A DNA stretch of 64,000 bases from Microbacterium sp. TPD7012 (GCF_003075395.1 NZ_QDFV01000003.1:186685-250684); one strand, 5' to 3'; shown: positions 28,551-37,253, counted from the first letter of the stretch. The notes: generated from the letters alone by a model not told the origin. A program made the numbers and translations.

Positions 28551-29168
28551 ATGACGACAGAAGCTCGCGCACCGGGCCGACCCGCAGGCCTCACGGGGGA
28601 GGATCTCCTCGCGGTGGCGCGCGACGTGTTCTTGGAGCGCGGGTACGGGGGAGCCTCCATGGAGGAGGTCGCCAGACGAGCACGGATCTCGAAGGCGTCG
28701 CTCTATCGCGAGCACCCCTCGAAGTCGGCCCTCTACGAAGCAGTGGTCCGCCACTGGGCATCCGCCGGCCGCGACGCGATGCGCCCGGCTCTGGAGCGGC
28801 TGCAGGCGGCGGATGATCTTCGGCAGGGGCTCGCCGAACTGGCGGAGACGATGCGCTTCGGCATCCTGAGCGAACCGGTGCTCGCCATGCGCCGTCTCGT
28901 GACGGCGGAGGCCGTGACGCAACCCGAAGTGGCGAGAATGTACCTCGAGGAGAGTTGGAACACCAACATCCGGAACCTCGCGGAGACCCTGCGCGCGGTA
29001 GCGGCACGGCATGGGCTTCGGATGGACGATGTGGATGCTGCAGCCGCGGACCTCACGTGGCTCGTGATCGGAGCACCGCTCAACGCCCGCCTGCTTGCCG
29101 ACGACATCGAGGCCCCGCCGGTGGATCGCGCTGTCGACCTCTTCCTTGCGGGCCACCGGCGGCGGTGA
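28551..29168 (+). CDS. TetR-family transcriptional regulator
   Basis: Repressor of 205 residues. The N-terminal helix-turn-helix is DLLAVARDVFLERGYGGASM and EEVARRARISKASLYREHPSK. The C-terminal ligand-binding domain is all-helical. ATG 28551 lies six bases after TAAAGT, so the message is probably leaderless and the promoter is overlapped by operator 2, which fits autorepression. The likely target is the divergent DUF1761-DUF1905 pair. Confidence 0.92.
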   Translation: MTTEARAPGRPAGLTGEDLLAVARDVFLERGYGGASMEEVARRARISKASLYREHPSKSALYEAVVRHWASAGRDAMRPALERLQAADDLRQGLAELAETMRFGILSEPVLAMRRLVTAEAVTQPEVARMYLEESWNTNIRNLAETLRAVAARHGLRMDDVDAAAADLTWLVIGAPLNARLLADDIEAPPVDRAVDLFLAGHRRR

Positions 29169-29219
29169 GCAGCGCGGAAGCGAGCGCCCGCCCCGATGAC
29201 CGCGGAACGGTGGGGCCCG

Positions 29220-29225
29220 TAGTCT
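29220..29225 (+). promoter_or_regulatory. Putative -10 TAGTCT of the truncated kinase gene
   Basis: TAGTCT ends six bases before ATG 29232. The promoter seems intact although the gene is truncated. Confidence 0.45.
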
Positions 29226-29231
29226 TTGCGG

Positions 29232-29396
29232 ATGCTGTTCTCTCTCACCGGCGCGAGTGGCGCGGGCAAGTCGACGGTGTTGGCGCATCTCGCGAAGGCG
29301 ACCTGGTCGGAGCCGATCCGCTGCGTCGAGTTCGACTCCATCGGCGTCCCGGCCTTCGCGAGTGAGGTCCACCTGCGCTACCGAGTGCTCGCGTGA
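29232..29396 (+). pseudogene. Truncated P-loop kinase/ATPase fragment
   Basis: A 54-residue frame starting MLFSLTGASGAGKST, a perfect Walker A loop (TGASGAGKST), then CVEFDSIGVP. It ends abruptly after VHLRYRVLA. P-loop kinases of this kind are usually around 170 residues or more, so the part holding the lid and base-binding regions is missing. Twenty bases after its stop the convergent phosphotransferase gene ends. I read this as the remnant of a gene cut by deletion, with its promoter still present. A genuine short peptide is less likely. Confidence 0.6.
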
Positions 29397-29416
29397 GCAG
29401 GTCCGTCGCGGGGAGA

Positions 29417-30232
29417 TCAGTTGATGAGCTTCAGGAAATGACTGACCTGAGCCTCGGTCGTACCGGCCGGGTTGCGGAGGAAACCGCCGTTCCCGGGCAG
29501 GAGCATGGTCAGCCAGAACGCCGCCCAGAGAGGCCGGTACGCGAGCATCCGCTCCCGTTCATCCGCCGACAGCCCGACGGCAGTCGAGAGCGCGTCGGGA
29601 TCGAACACATTACCCAGGCGCCCCGCGAGATGCTCGACATGATCGGCCAGATCATACGCCGGATCGGTGAGTCCGCCGTCTTCGAAGTCGACGAGGCGGC
29701 ACGTGCGGCCGTCCCAGAGGATGTTCGCGGGGTTGAGATCCGCGATTCCGAGCCCGACGAGTCGTGGGGTCGGGAGGACATCGGGCTGGCTCAGCCAGTC
29801 GTGCGCGGCCGCAATGCCGTCGGCGACCCGAACGGCATCCAGGCAAGGGGAGAGGTCGTACGTGTCGCTCAGCCACGCATCGAGCGCCTGCGGAAGTGTC
29901 GAAGGGCCGTAGCGGCGCTCCACGATCCCCGCGGCAGCGATGTCCTCGACGGGAATGTCGTAGAGTCGCCGCAGCGTCCGCCCGAGCGAAGACGTCTGCT
30001 CAGCAGCGAGCGGCTTGTCGCCGAGCGGCACGCCGGGTATCCGCTCCATGATCACCACGGGGTACTCGTCGTCAGTGGTCCGCCCCAAGGGCCGCGGGGT
30101 GATCCCCGGAACCTGTTTCCAGACGAGTTGCAGACAGCGCCACTCACGATCGGCTTCGCCGTCTGCCCAGCTCAGAAACCTCTTACGAACCACCGTGTCG
30201 GTGATCTGCAGATCGTGCGTGTGGGAAGGCAT
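29417..30232 (-). CDS. Aminoglycoside phosphotransferase-family kinase
   Basis: Small-molecule kinase of the APH/ChoK superfamily, 271 residues. The catalytic loop is GIADLNPANILW (Asp and Asn present, the usual His-Gly replaced by Ile-Ala), and the metal-binding segment is LVDFEDGG. Nucleotide-binding residues are in YPVVIMERIPG. The substrate may be an antibiotic, a sugar or another alcohol. ATG 30232 lies seven bases after TAGGCT. An upstream in-frame ATG at 30256 is possible. Confidence 0.85.
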   Translation of the reverse strand: MPSHTHDLQITDTVVRKRFLSWADGEADREWRCLQLVWKQVPGITPRPLGRTTDDEYPVVIMERIPGVPLGDKPLAAEQTSSLGRTLRRLYDIPVEDIAAAGIVERRYGPSTLPQALDAWLSDTYDLSPCLDAVRVADGIAAAHDWLSQPDVLPTPRLVGLGIADLNPANILWDGRTCRLVDFEDGGLTDPAYDLADHVEHLAGRLGNVFDPDALSTAVGLSADERERMLAYRPLWAAFWLTMLLPGNGGFLRNPAGTTEAQVSHFLKLIN

Positions 30233-30239
30233 ACCGCAC

Positions 30240-30245
30240 AGCCTA
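30240..30245 (-). promoter_or_regulatory. Putative -10 TAGGCT of the phosphotransferase gene
   Basis: On the minus strand TAGGCT ends seven bases before ATG 30232. Confidence 0.4.
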
Positions 30246-30338
30246 GGAGAGGCCATCGCTGTGCTCCTCGCGCTCTGCACCGGCCGGCGCATGGTGATCG
30301 AGGAGAGACGGAGGAGCTCGCACCATTCGTAATCTGAC

Positions 30339-30352
30339 ATAATGTGCATTAT
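30339..30352. promoter_or_regulatory. Palindrome ATAATG-TG-CATTAT in a divergent promoter region
   Basis: AT-rich 14-base palindrome about 24 bases before the methyltransferase start, in the 143-base gap between divergent genes. It may be an operator. TATGCT (30358-30363) just downstream is a possible -10 for the methyltransferase. Confidence 0.4.
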
Positions 30353-30375
30353 CGGCTTATGCTCGCGGACGCGCG

Positions 30376-31251
30376 ATGAGGCCGATCGCGAGGCTTCGTC
30401 ATGTGACTCCACGCAACGTCGAGATCGCCTGGGAAGCCGCGCGACACGCGAATCAGCAGAACTGGGATGATCGGGTTCCGCCGCACCAAGCGGCATACGG
30501 GCTCGAGGCCTATGACGACCCGACGTATCTCAGCGACGTCGTGCGACACGATCTTCCCGTCCTCGAGTCGTCCCTGTCATCTGGGAGCGTCTCCGGTCTG
30601 GATGTGTTGTGCCACCTGCAGTGCCACATCGGGACAGACACGGTCTCACTGGCTCGCGCGGGCGCCACAGTCACCGGAGTGGACTTCTCACGGCCCGCCC
30701 TCCGTGCCGCTGCGGAGCTCGCGAATCGTACGGGCACATCCGCCACCTGGGTGGAGACGGATGTGCTCGACGCCCGAAACGTCGTCGAAGGTCACTTCGA
30801 CGTGGTCTACACGAGCATCGGGACGATCACATGGCTGGCGGATCTGGATCGGTGGGCGAAGCAGATCGCCGCTCTGCTTCGCCCGGGCGGCACCTTCTTC
30901 ATCCGCGACGGGCACCCGTCGCTCTACGCCTTGGACGAGGAAGCCACGTCACTGACGATTCGCTACCCGTACTTCGGCGATGGCCGAGCTCAGCAATGGG
31001 ATGACGCGTCCACCTACGCCGGAGACGGCACCGTGGCGCATCCGCGCACCTTCGAATGGCCGCATCCGCTGTCGGAGATCCTCGGTGCGCTGCTGCACGC
31101 CGGACTCCGCCTGCTCCATTTCGATGAAGGACGCACGTTGCCGTGGCAGTTCAGCCCTCGCATGGTCGAGGTCGACGGCGGCTGGGCGTGGCCCGATTCC
31201 GAACGCGACCTCGTGCCCTGCACGTACACGATCGTCACGCGTCGGGACTGA
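30376..31251 (+). CDS. Class I SAM-dependent methyltransferase
   Basis: Methyltransferase of up to 291 residues. The SAM-binding glycine loop is LDVLCHLQCHIGTDTVSLA, with acidic TVTGVDFS (motif II), the post-II ETDVLDA and FDVVYTSIGTI (motif III), then LLRPGGTFFIRD. The C-terminal part with GTVAHPRTFEWPHPLSEIL is typical of small-molecule methyltransferases. GTG 30403 is a reasonable alternative start, because the first nine residues look poorly conserved. The substrate is unknown. Confidence 0.88.
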   Translation: MRPIARLRHVTPRNVEIAWEAARHANQQNWDDRVPPHQAAYGLEAYDDPTYLSDVVRHDLPVLESSLSSGSVSGLDVLCHLQCHIGTDTVSLARAGATVTGVDFSRPALRAAAELANRTGTSATWVETDVLDARNVVEGHFDVVYTSIGTITWLADLDRWAKQIAALLRPGGTFFIRDGHPSLYALDEEATSLTIRYPYFGDGRAQQWDDASTYAGDGTVAHPRTFEWPHPLSEILGALLHAGLRLLHFDEGRTLPWQFSPRMVEVDGGWAWPDSERDLVPCTYTIVTRRD

Positions 31252-31267
31252 GACCCGCTCTCGGCAG

Positions 31268-32353
31268 TCAGTCCTTCGCACCATAGAGGTGCTCGCGGAG
31301 GACACTCGCGGCTGCTCCCGCCGCGCTCTCCCCCGGCGCCGCATCGACTCCGGCGGTGAAGATGACATCTCCATGATCCGCGTACAGCGACCATTCGGCG
31401 GAGAAGACGTCGTTCCCACCGTCGTGCCAGTAGATGCGGCCGAGGTCCGGAACGTCCTGCACCACGAGTCCGTACCCGTAGAAGCTCGATCCGGCATCGT
31501 CCTCGGCGATGTGCGGCTGCTGAAGGCGGTCCAGTGACGCAGGCGAGAGTAGGCCGCCGCTCGTCAGCTCCTGGAGGAAGCGGACGAACGTGGGCGCCGT
31601 GGTGACCAGGCCGCCGTTGCCCACGAGGTTCCAGGAGACCTCATGCGCACCCCAACTCGCTTCGCGAACGCTCTCGCCGCTCGTGGAGCGCATCGACAGC
31701 TCATCGACGTACTCCGACAGGTACCCGATGCCACCGATCCCCGCGGGGGCCAGAACCTCATCCCGCAGGTACTCCTCGTAGGACTTGCCGCTGCGCACCT
31801 CGATGATGGCGGCGAGGATCGAGTAGCCGACGTTGGAGTAGGCGTATCTCGTACCCGGAATCTCGATCGACGGCGATGCGAACGCGTGCCTCAGCAACTC
31901 GTCTCGATCGATCTGCTCGGAGTCGTCACCGACCGATTCGGGCAGGCCGCTGCTGTGCGTCAGCAACTGCTCGACGGTGATGTCCGACTTGTCGTCAGGC
32001 ACACCGGAGAAGACCTCCGCCAGCTTCTCGTCGAGACGGACGCCGGACTGATCGACGAGCTTCGAGATGGCCACGGCGGTGACCGTCTTCGTGATCGAGC
32101 CGATGTCGACCAACGTCTTCTCGGCCGGGATGCTGTCGTCCTGCAGCGCACCGAACTCTCGCACCGCAACCGGCGCCCCCTCCACCGACACGGCGGTGAC
32201 CACCGAGGCGTCAGCGCGGTCCAGCGCACCGTAGGCCGCTTCGAGGTCGCTCGGGCTCGAAGGTGAAGACGCCTCAGGCGCCGGCGCGCTCGCGCACCCC
32301 GTGATGGCGAGCACGAGAACGGTGAGCGAGAGACCTCTGACGAGACGGGACAC
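31268..32353 (-). CDS. Serine beta-lactamase-fold hydrolase, lipoprotein
   Basis: Exported penicillin-binding-protein-like hydrolase (class C beta-lactamase/DD-peptidase family), 361 residues. The signal peptide ends LAITGC with lipidated Cys20. The SxxK motif is SITK at 86-89, the YxN motif is YSN in YAYSNVGYS, and the KTG equivalent is HDG in YWHDGGND. Cell-surface esterase or peptidase activity is likely. True beta-lactamase activity cannot be claimed. The GTG start and its -10 are embedded in a long palindrome. Confidence 0.9.
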   Translation of the reverse strand: MSRLVRGLSLTVLVLAITGCASAPAPEASSPSSPSDLEAAYGALDRADASVVTAVSVEGAPVAVREFGALQDDSIPAEKTLVDIGSITKTVTAVAISKLVDQSGVRLDEKLAEVFSGVPDDKSDITVEQLLTHSSGLPESVGDDSEQIDRDELLRHAFASPSIEIPGTRYAYSNVGYSILAAIIEVRSGKSYEEYLRDEVLAPAGIGGIGYLSEYVDELSMRSTSGESVREASWGAHEVSWNLVGNGGLVTTAPTFVRFLQELTSGGLLSPASLDRLQQPHIAEDDAGSSFYGYGLVVQDVPDLGRIYWHDGGNDVFSAEWSLYADHGDVIFTAGVDAAPGESAAGAAASVLREHLYGAKD

Positions 32354-32375
32354 GTCCCGATGCTAGATCGGGACG
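32353..32375. promoter_or_regulatory. Palindrome over the promoter of the beta-lactamase-fold gene
   Basis: Perfect nine-base arms CGTCCCGAT and ATCGGGACG around five bases. On the minus strand it contains TAGCAT (32360-32365), which ends six bases before GTG 32353. A bound dimeric repressor would cover the -10 and the start. As RNA most of it would not be transcribed, so an operator is more likely than a terminator. Confidence 0.5.
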
Positions 32376-32442
32376 AGGCCCGCTGCGGAACTCATAGCAA
32401 CATGAGAACGACCTCGGGGGCAGCCCATAGGTGCGATCGCTG

Positions 32443-34800
32443 TCACGCCCCGACGTACTCTGCCAGGTGCTCCCCCGTCAACGTCGTTTTTTGGGATACC
32501 AAATCCGCGGGTATGCCCTCGAAGACCACTGTGCCTCCGTCGTGGCCCGCGCCCGGACCGATGTCGATGATCCAGTCGGCGTGCGCCATCACGGCCTGGT
32601 GATGCTCGATCACGATCACGGTCTTCCCCGAGTCGACGAGCCGATCGAGAAGACCGAGGATCTTGTCGACATCGGCCAGATGAAGGCCCGTGGTGGGCTC
32701 GTCGAGCACGTAGATGTCGCCCTTCTCCCCCATCTGGATGGCCAGCTTGATCCTCTGCCGCTCTCCCCCGGACAACGTCGACAACGGCTGGCCGAGTGAC
32801 AGGTATCCGAGTCCGACGTCGTCCAGACGGCCCAGGATCGCGGTCACCGCCGGGATCTTGGCCTCGCCCTCGGAGAAGAAGACCCTCGCCTCCGAAACCG
32901 GCAGGTCCAGCACTTCGGTGATGTCCTTGCCGGCCAGCTTGTATTCCAGGACGCTCGCCTGGAACCGCTTGCCGCCGCAGTCCTCGCAGGGCGTCTCGAT
33001 GGTGTCCATGAAGCCGAGTTCGGTGATGATGACCCCGGCGCCCTTGCAGGTCGGACACGCTCCCTCGGAGTTCGCGCTGAACAGAGCCGGCTTGACGCCG
33101 TTCACCTTGGCGAAGGCCTTGCGAATCGGCTCGAGCATGCCGGTGTACGTCGCCGGATTGCTCCGGCGAGAGCCCTTGATCGCTCCCTGGTCGATCGCCA
33201 CCACACCGTCGCGACGCGAGACCGAACCGTGGATGAGCGAGCTCTTCCCCGACCCTGCGACCCCGGTCACGACCGTCAGCACTCCGGTCGGGATGTCGAC
33301 GTCGACGTTCCGGAGATTGTTCTCGGTGGCTCCGCGCACTTCGATCGCGCCGTCGCTCGCGCGCACGGATCCCTTCAACTGCGCGCGGTCCTCCAGATGA
33401 TCGCCGGTACGCGTGCCGCTGGTCTTGAGCCCCTCGACCGTCCCCTCGAAGCAGATCTGTCCCCCGGCGCCGCCGGCTCCCGGCCCCAGGTCGATCACGT
33501 GATCGCCGATGGCGATGGTCTCGGGCTTGTGCTCGACGACGAGGACCGTGTTCCCCTTGTCGCGCAGTTTCAGCAGCAGGCTGTTCATCCGCTGGATGTC
33601 GTGCGGGTGCAGTCCGATCGTCGGCTCGTCGAACACATAGGTGACGTCGGTCAGAGAGGATCCGAGGTGGCGGAGCATCTTGATCCGCTGCGCCTCTCCC
33701 CCGGAGAGCGAGCCGGAGGGCCGCTCCAGACTGAGGTAGCCCAGTCCGAGCGTGACGAACGCGTCGAGGTTCGCGCTGAGAGCCTCGAGCAGCGGACCCG
33801 CTCCGGGCAGATCGAGTCCCCGCACCCACGCGGCGAGGTCCGTCACCTGCATCCGACACGCATCCGCGATGCTGACGCCCTCGATCTTCGACGAGCGAGC
33901 GCCCTCGGTGAGTCGCGTCCCATCGCACTCCGGGCAGACCGCGAAGGTCGCGACCCGTTCGACGAAAGCACGGATGTGGGGCTGCAGCGCGTCGAGGTCC
34001 TTCGACAGCATCGACTTGGTGATCTTCGGGATCAGGCCCTCATAGGTCATGTTGATGCCGGAGATCTTCACCTTCGTCACCTCCCCGTAGAGAAGGAGGT
34101 GACGCTGCTTCTCGGTGAACTCCGCGATCGGCTTGTCGGCGGGATAGAAGCCCGACGCCGAGAAGCCCTTCACCATCCATCCGTCGGCGGTGTACCCGGG
34201 GACCATGATCGCTCCCTCGTCGAGCGACTTCGACTCGTCGACGATCTGGGCGAGGTCGAGGTCGGACACCGCTCCCCTGCCCTCGCAGCGCGGGCACATC
34301 CCGCCGAGGTAGATCGCGTCCTTCACGATCTTCTTCTCGCCTCCGGGCCCCGTCATCACGCCGCTCGCCCGCTGGGTCGGGATGTTGAAGGAGAACGCCG
34401 TCGGTCCTCCGATGTAGGGCGAGCCGAGCTTGCTGAAGAGGATGCGGAGCATCGCGTTCGCGTCGGTCACCGTGCCGACCGTCGAACGAGGGTTGGCGCC
34501 CAGGCGCTCCTGGTCGACGATGATGGCCGTGGTCAGCCCGTCGAGGACGTCGACGTCGGGTCGAGGCACCGACGGCATGAACCCCTGCACGAACGCGCTG
34601 TACGTCTCGTCGATCATGCGCCGGGACTCGGCGGCGATCGTGTCGAACACGAGCGAGCTCTTGCCGGACCCGGAGACGCCCGTGAACACCGTGAGGCGGC
34701 GCTTCGGGATGTCGACGCTCACGTCTTTCAGATTGTTCTCGCGCGCGCCCTGCACGCGGATCAGATCGTGGGTGTCTGCGGGATGCTCGGCGGCGGTCAT
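32443..34800 (-). CDS. UvrA-like ABC ATPase (drug-resistance UvrA2/DrrC type)
   Basis: Soluble double ABC ATPase of 785 residues. It has two Walker A loops ([18 protein letters not shown]), two signatures ([16 protein letters not shown]) and two DEPTxGLH Walker B/D-loops. Zinc-finger-like CxxC pairs are CPRC, CPEC, CPTC and CEDC. UvrA of excision repair is about 950 residues. The shortfall suggests loss of the UvrB-binding insertion, as in UvrA2 and the daunorubicin-resistance protein DrrC, which clear DNA-bound drugs. It starts 29 bases after a VOC gene with a GAAGGA ribosome site and is the last gene of an AraC-VOC-UvrA-like unit. Confidence 0.92.
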   Translation of the reverse strand: MTAAEHPADTHDLIRVQGARENNLKDVSVDIPKRRLTVFTGVSGSGKSSLVFDTIAAESRRMIDETYSAFVQGFMPSVPRPDVDVLDGLTTAIIVDQERLGANPRSTVGTVTDANAMLRILFSKLGSPYIGGPTAFSFNIPTQRASGVMTGPGGEKKIVKDAIYLGGMCPRCEGRGAVSDLDLAQIVDESKSLDEGAIMVPGYTADGWMVKGFSASGFYPADKPIAEFTEKQRHLLLYGEVTKVKISGINMTYEGLIPKITKSMLSKDLDALQPHIRAFVERVATFAVCPECDGTRLTEGARSSKIEGVSIADACRMQVTDLAAWVRGLDLPGAGPLLEALSANLDAFVTLGLGYLSLERPSGSLSGGEAQRIKMLRHLGSSLTDVTYVFDEPTIGLHPHDIQRMNSLLLKLRDKGNTVLVVEHKPETIAIGDHVIDLGPGAGGAGGQICFEGTVEGLKTSGTRTGDHLEDRAQLKGSVRASDGAIEVRGATENNLRNVDVDIPTGVLTVVTGVAGSGKSSLIHGSVSRRDGVVAIDQGAIKGSRRSNPATYTGMLEPIRKAFAKVNGVKPALFSANSEGACPTCKGAGVIITELGFMDTIETPCEDCGGKRFQASVLEYKLAGKDITEVLDLPVSEARVFFSEGEAKIPAVTAILGRLDDVGLGYLSLGQPLSTLSGGERQRIKLAIQMGEKGDIYVLDEPTTGLHLADVDKILGLLDRLVDSGKTVIVIEHHQAVMAHADWIIDIGPGAGHDGGTVVFEGIPADLVSQKTTLTGEHLAEYVGA

Positions 34801-34829
34801 CGGCGTCCTTCGTTGTCGTGGCTGATCGG

Positions 34830-35249
34830 TCAGCCGGCCTGATTGATACGGAGCAGATTTCCTGCCGGGTCGCGGAAGGCGCAGTCGCGCACCCCGTACG
34901 GCTGATCCATCGGCTCCTGGACGACGTCGGCGCCTCCTTCGACCAGGCGCTCGAACAGCCCGTCGAGATCGTCGCTCGCGAGTGTCAGCGCACCGTAGCT
35001 GCCCTTCGCGATGAGTTCCAGGATGGTCTGCCGCTCCGTGTCGGTGATGCCGGGGTCGGTGGCCGGCGGATGGAGGACGATCGAGGTCTCGGGCTGGCCG
35101 GCAGGACCGACGGTGAGCCAGCGGAGGCCGTCGTACCCGACGTCGTTGCGCACCTCGAACCCGAGGGTGTCTCGGTAGAACCCGAGAGCCGCATCGGCGT
35201 CGGTGTGCGGGAGGAAGGCGTAGTGGATGCTGATGTTCATGGTGTTCAC
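34830..35249 (-). CDS. VOC-family protein in the UvrA-like operon
   Basis: Glyoxalase/bleomycin-resistance-fold protein of 139 residues: HYAFLPHTDADAALGFYRDT, LGFEVRNDV, a middle ASDDLDGLFERLVEGGADVV and a final FRDPAGNLLRINQ. The GTG start at 35249 overlaps the AraC stop by four bases (GTGA); ATG 35240 is an alternative. Its place between a regulator and a UvrA-like ATPase suggests drug binding or sequestration, but this is inference from context. Confidence 0.87.
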   Translation of the reverse strand: MNTMNISIHYAFLPHTDADAALGFYRDTLGFEVRNDVGYDGLRWLTVGPAGQPETSIVLHPPATDPGITDTERQTILELIAKGSYGALTLASDDLDGLFERLVEGGADVVQEPMDQPYGVRDCAFRDPAGNLLRINQAG

Positions 35250-35707
35250 GCTAGATGCGCATCGGTGCGCGGTGCTTCTTGATTCCTGATCGGTCTGGTC
35301 ACGTGCTTGGCCTGGAAGGACGGGATGCCGTCGACGTTGGCGGCGCGTTCACGGTACACCCGGGGTGAGACACCGACCAGCTCCGTGAACCTGGTGCTGA
35401 AGGTTCCGAGCGACGAGCATCCGACTTCGAAGCACACCTCGGTCACCGTCAGGTCCCCGCGTCGCAGCAGGGCCATCGCCCGCTCGATGCGCCGGGTCAT
35501 GAGATACGAGTAGGGCGACTCCCCGTACGCCTCACGGAACTGGCGGCTCAGATGTCCGGCGGACATGTGCACTCCCCTGGCGAGCGCCTCCACGTCCAGC
35601 GGCCGCGCGTACTCGCGGTCGATGCGATCTCTCACCTTCCGCATCACGGCGAGCTCGCGCAGGCGGGCGTCATCCATGGCAGTCACGAGACGATCCTGCC
35701 ACGTCAC
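35246..35707 (-). CDS. AraC-family transcriptional regulator (short)
   Basis: DNA-binding protein of 153 residues consisting almost only of the AraC/XylS double helix-turn-helix. The first HTH is VEALARGVHMSAGHLSRQFR and the second is VTEVCFEVGCSSLGTFST, followed by RFTELVGVSPRVYRER. There is no separate ligand domain, so sensing may be done by another partner such as the VOC protein. GTG 35707 is the first start; ATG 35677 is possible. Repeats of CGTCAC surround the start. Confidence 0.9.
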   Translation of the reverse strand: MTWQDRLVTAMDDARLRELAVMRKVRDRIDREYARPLDVEALARGVHMSAGHLSRQFREAYGESPYSYLMTRRIERAMALLRRGDLTVTEVCFEVGCSSLGTFSTRFTELVGVSPRVYRERAANVDGIPSFQAKHVTRPIRNQEAPRTDAHLA

Positions 35708-35726
35708 CAGGCGTCACGGGGTGACG
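35702..35726. repeat. CGTCAC direct and inverted repeats at the araC start
   Basis: CGTCAC occurs at 35702-35707 and 35712-35717, one helical turn apart, with the inverted copy GTGACG at 35721-35726. The first copy contains the GTG start codon on the minus strand. It could be a binding site for autoregulation by the AraC-type protein. Confidence 0.4.
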
Positions 35727-35823
35727 TCCTGCGACGCGCGGTCGGATCATCTTCCACAGGCGATCCTGAGAGCGCTACCCTGAGGGGCATCCCCACAGGA
35801 TTCTCTCAGAAAGGGTCCACACC

Positions 35824-36417
35824 ATGTCCGAAACACTCCCCGAAGCGAAGTCCCTGTTCAAGTCGATCCGTGTCGCGCTGGCCGTGTCCGGCGTCGTCGC
35901 GCTCATTGCCGGACTCGTCCTCCTGATCTGGCCGGTGAAGTCCGCGGTCATCGTGACGGCGATCTTCGCCACCTATCTGATCATCGCCGGCCTGGTCTAC
36001 ATCGGCCTCGGCATCTTCTCGGGCGCGAAGGGCGGATGGTCGCGCGTCGGTCACATCGTGCTCGGTCTCGTCTACATCGTCGCCGGTGTGATCGCGTACG
36101 CCAACCTCGGCGCGGCAGCCGCGACTCTCGCATTCGTCGTCGTCTTCTTCATCGGCATCAGCTGGATCGTGGACGGCGTGGTCTCCCTGTCGCTCCTCGG
36201 CCGCGACGGCTCCCGCGTGTGGACGCTGCTCTACGCGCTGCTGAGCATCATCGCCGGCATCATCGTGCTGTTCTCGCCGATCATCGCCGGCCTCGCGTTC
36301 TGGCTGCTGCTCGGGATCTCGCTCGTCGCGCTCGGCATCGTGCAGATCGTGCGCGCGATCACCCTCGGCAAGGATGAGAAGGCCTTCACCGCCGCGCAGG
36401 AAGGCGCTCCGGCCTGA
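35824..36417 (+). CDS. HdeD-family (DUF308) membrane protein
   Basis: Membrane protein of 197 residues with six predicted helices in three hairpins, the HdeD/DUF308 pattern. In order the helices include VALIAGLVLLIWPVKSA, YLIIAGLVYIGLGIF, VYIVAGVIAYANL, FFIGISWIVDGVVSL and a final LLLGISLVALGIVQIVRA. An AAAGGG ribosome site precedes the ATG. The family is linked to acid resistance in enterobacteria, but its role here is unknown. It is a single gene followed by a terminator. Confidence 0.87.
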   Translation: MSETLPEAKSLFKSIRVALAVSGVVALIAGLVLLIWPVKSAVIVTAIFATYLIIAGLVYIGLGIFSGAKGGWSRVGHIVLGLVYIVAGVIAYANLGAAAATLAFVVVFFIGISWIVDGVVSLSLLGRDGSRVWTLLYALLSIIAGIIVLFSPIIAGLAFWLLLGISLVALGIVQIVRAITLGKDEKAFTAAQEGAPA

Positions 36418-36433
36418 CCGACCAGAAGACACG

Positions 36434-36472
36434 GATCGGCCCCGCTCTGCGAGAAGCAGGACGGGGCCGATC
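36434..36472. terminator. Bidirectional terminator between hdeD-like and SDR genes
   Basis: GATCGGCCCCG (36434-36444) pairs perfectly with CGGGGCCGATC (36462-36472), and CTGC/GCAG extends the stem inside. It lies between convergent genes, 17 bases after each stop. Confidence 0.75.
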
Positions 36473-36488
36473 GCCGTTCAGAGAGGTC

Positions 36489-37253
36489 CTACTCGGCGGC
36501 GAATGCGCTGACGTCGCCGACGAGCCTGGTGTTGTCGGCCGGCACAGGGTCGACCGCGGCCTTGGCCACCTCGGCCGCGAACTCCGAGACGTTGTAGAGC
36601 TTGCCTGCCGACTCGCGGCGCTCGGCGATCGCACCGGGGTTGGCGCGCTCGAGAAGCGTCGCCGTGATCGTTCCCTCGATCATGTCGCCGGACACGACGG
36701 TGAAGCCGATGCCCTTCTCGGCGAGGCCGGGGATGAGCTCACGGAGCGCGTCCTCCCCCGCACGCTTCGAGAGCGCGACGGGCTCGTACTCGGGCATCGT
36801 CGGCGTGGTGCGGATGAAGTGCGCCTGGTGGCTGGTGACGAACACCACGCGAGCGCCCTCGCCGAGCAGCGGCGTCGCCGCGTTCAGCACGTTGAGCTGC
36901 GCGTCGCGGTTAAGGGTGAGGGCGTAGTCCTCGGCCATCCCCGATTCCATGCCTCCGGAGGCGTTCAGCACCAGGACATCGAGCCGGCCGTACTCGGCGC
37001 GGATCGCGTCGAACATCTCGGCGACGGATGCCGGATCGGTGAGGTCGGCGCCCACGACGAGAGCGCGACGGCCGAGCTCGCGCAGTTGTGCGGCGAGCTT
37101 CTCGGCTCGGGGCGCCTTGTTGCGGAAGTTGATGACGACGTCAGCGCCGGCCTCGGCGAGGTAGCGCACCGTGTCGGCGCCGATCCCCCGCGATGAGCCG
37201 GTGACAAGGGCGACCTTGCCGTCGAGAGATCCTGCGGGAAGAACGTCGGTCAC
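36489..37253 (-). CDS. Short-chain dehydrogenase/reductase with altered active site
   Basis: NAD(P)-binding Rossmann protein of 254 residues. The cofactor loop is VTGSSRGIGADT, and VLNASGG replaces the usual NNAG. The catalytic serine may be in VTSHQ. The expected YxxxK reads VALSKRAGE, so the position of the catalytic tyrosine is a valine, and the nearest tyrosine is three residues earlier (EYEP). The enzyme may use another residue or be non-catalytic. GTG 37253 has a CAGGAG ribosome site. Confidence 0.87.
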   Translation of the reverse strand: MTDVLPAGSLDGKVALVTGSSRGIGADTVRYLAEAGADVVINFRNKAPRAEKLAAQLRELGRRALVVGADLTDPASVAEMFDAIRAEYGRLDVLVLNASGGMESGMAEDYALTLNRDAQLNVLNAATPLLGEGARVVFVTSHQAHFIRTTPTMPEYEPVALSKRAGEDALRELIPGLAEKGIGFTVVSGDMIEGTITATLLERANPGAIAERRESAGKLYNVSEFAAEVAKAAVDPVPADNTRLVGDVSAFAAE

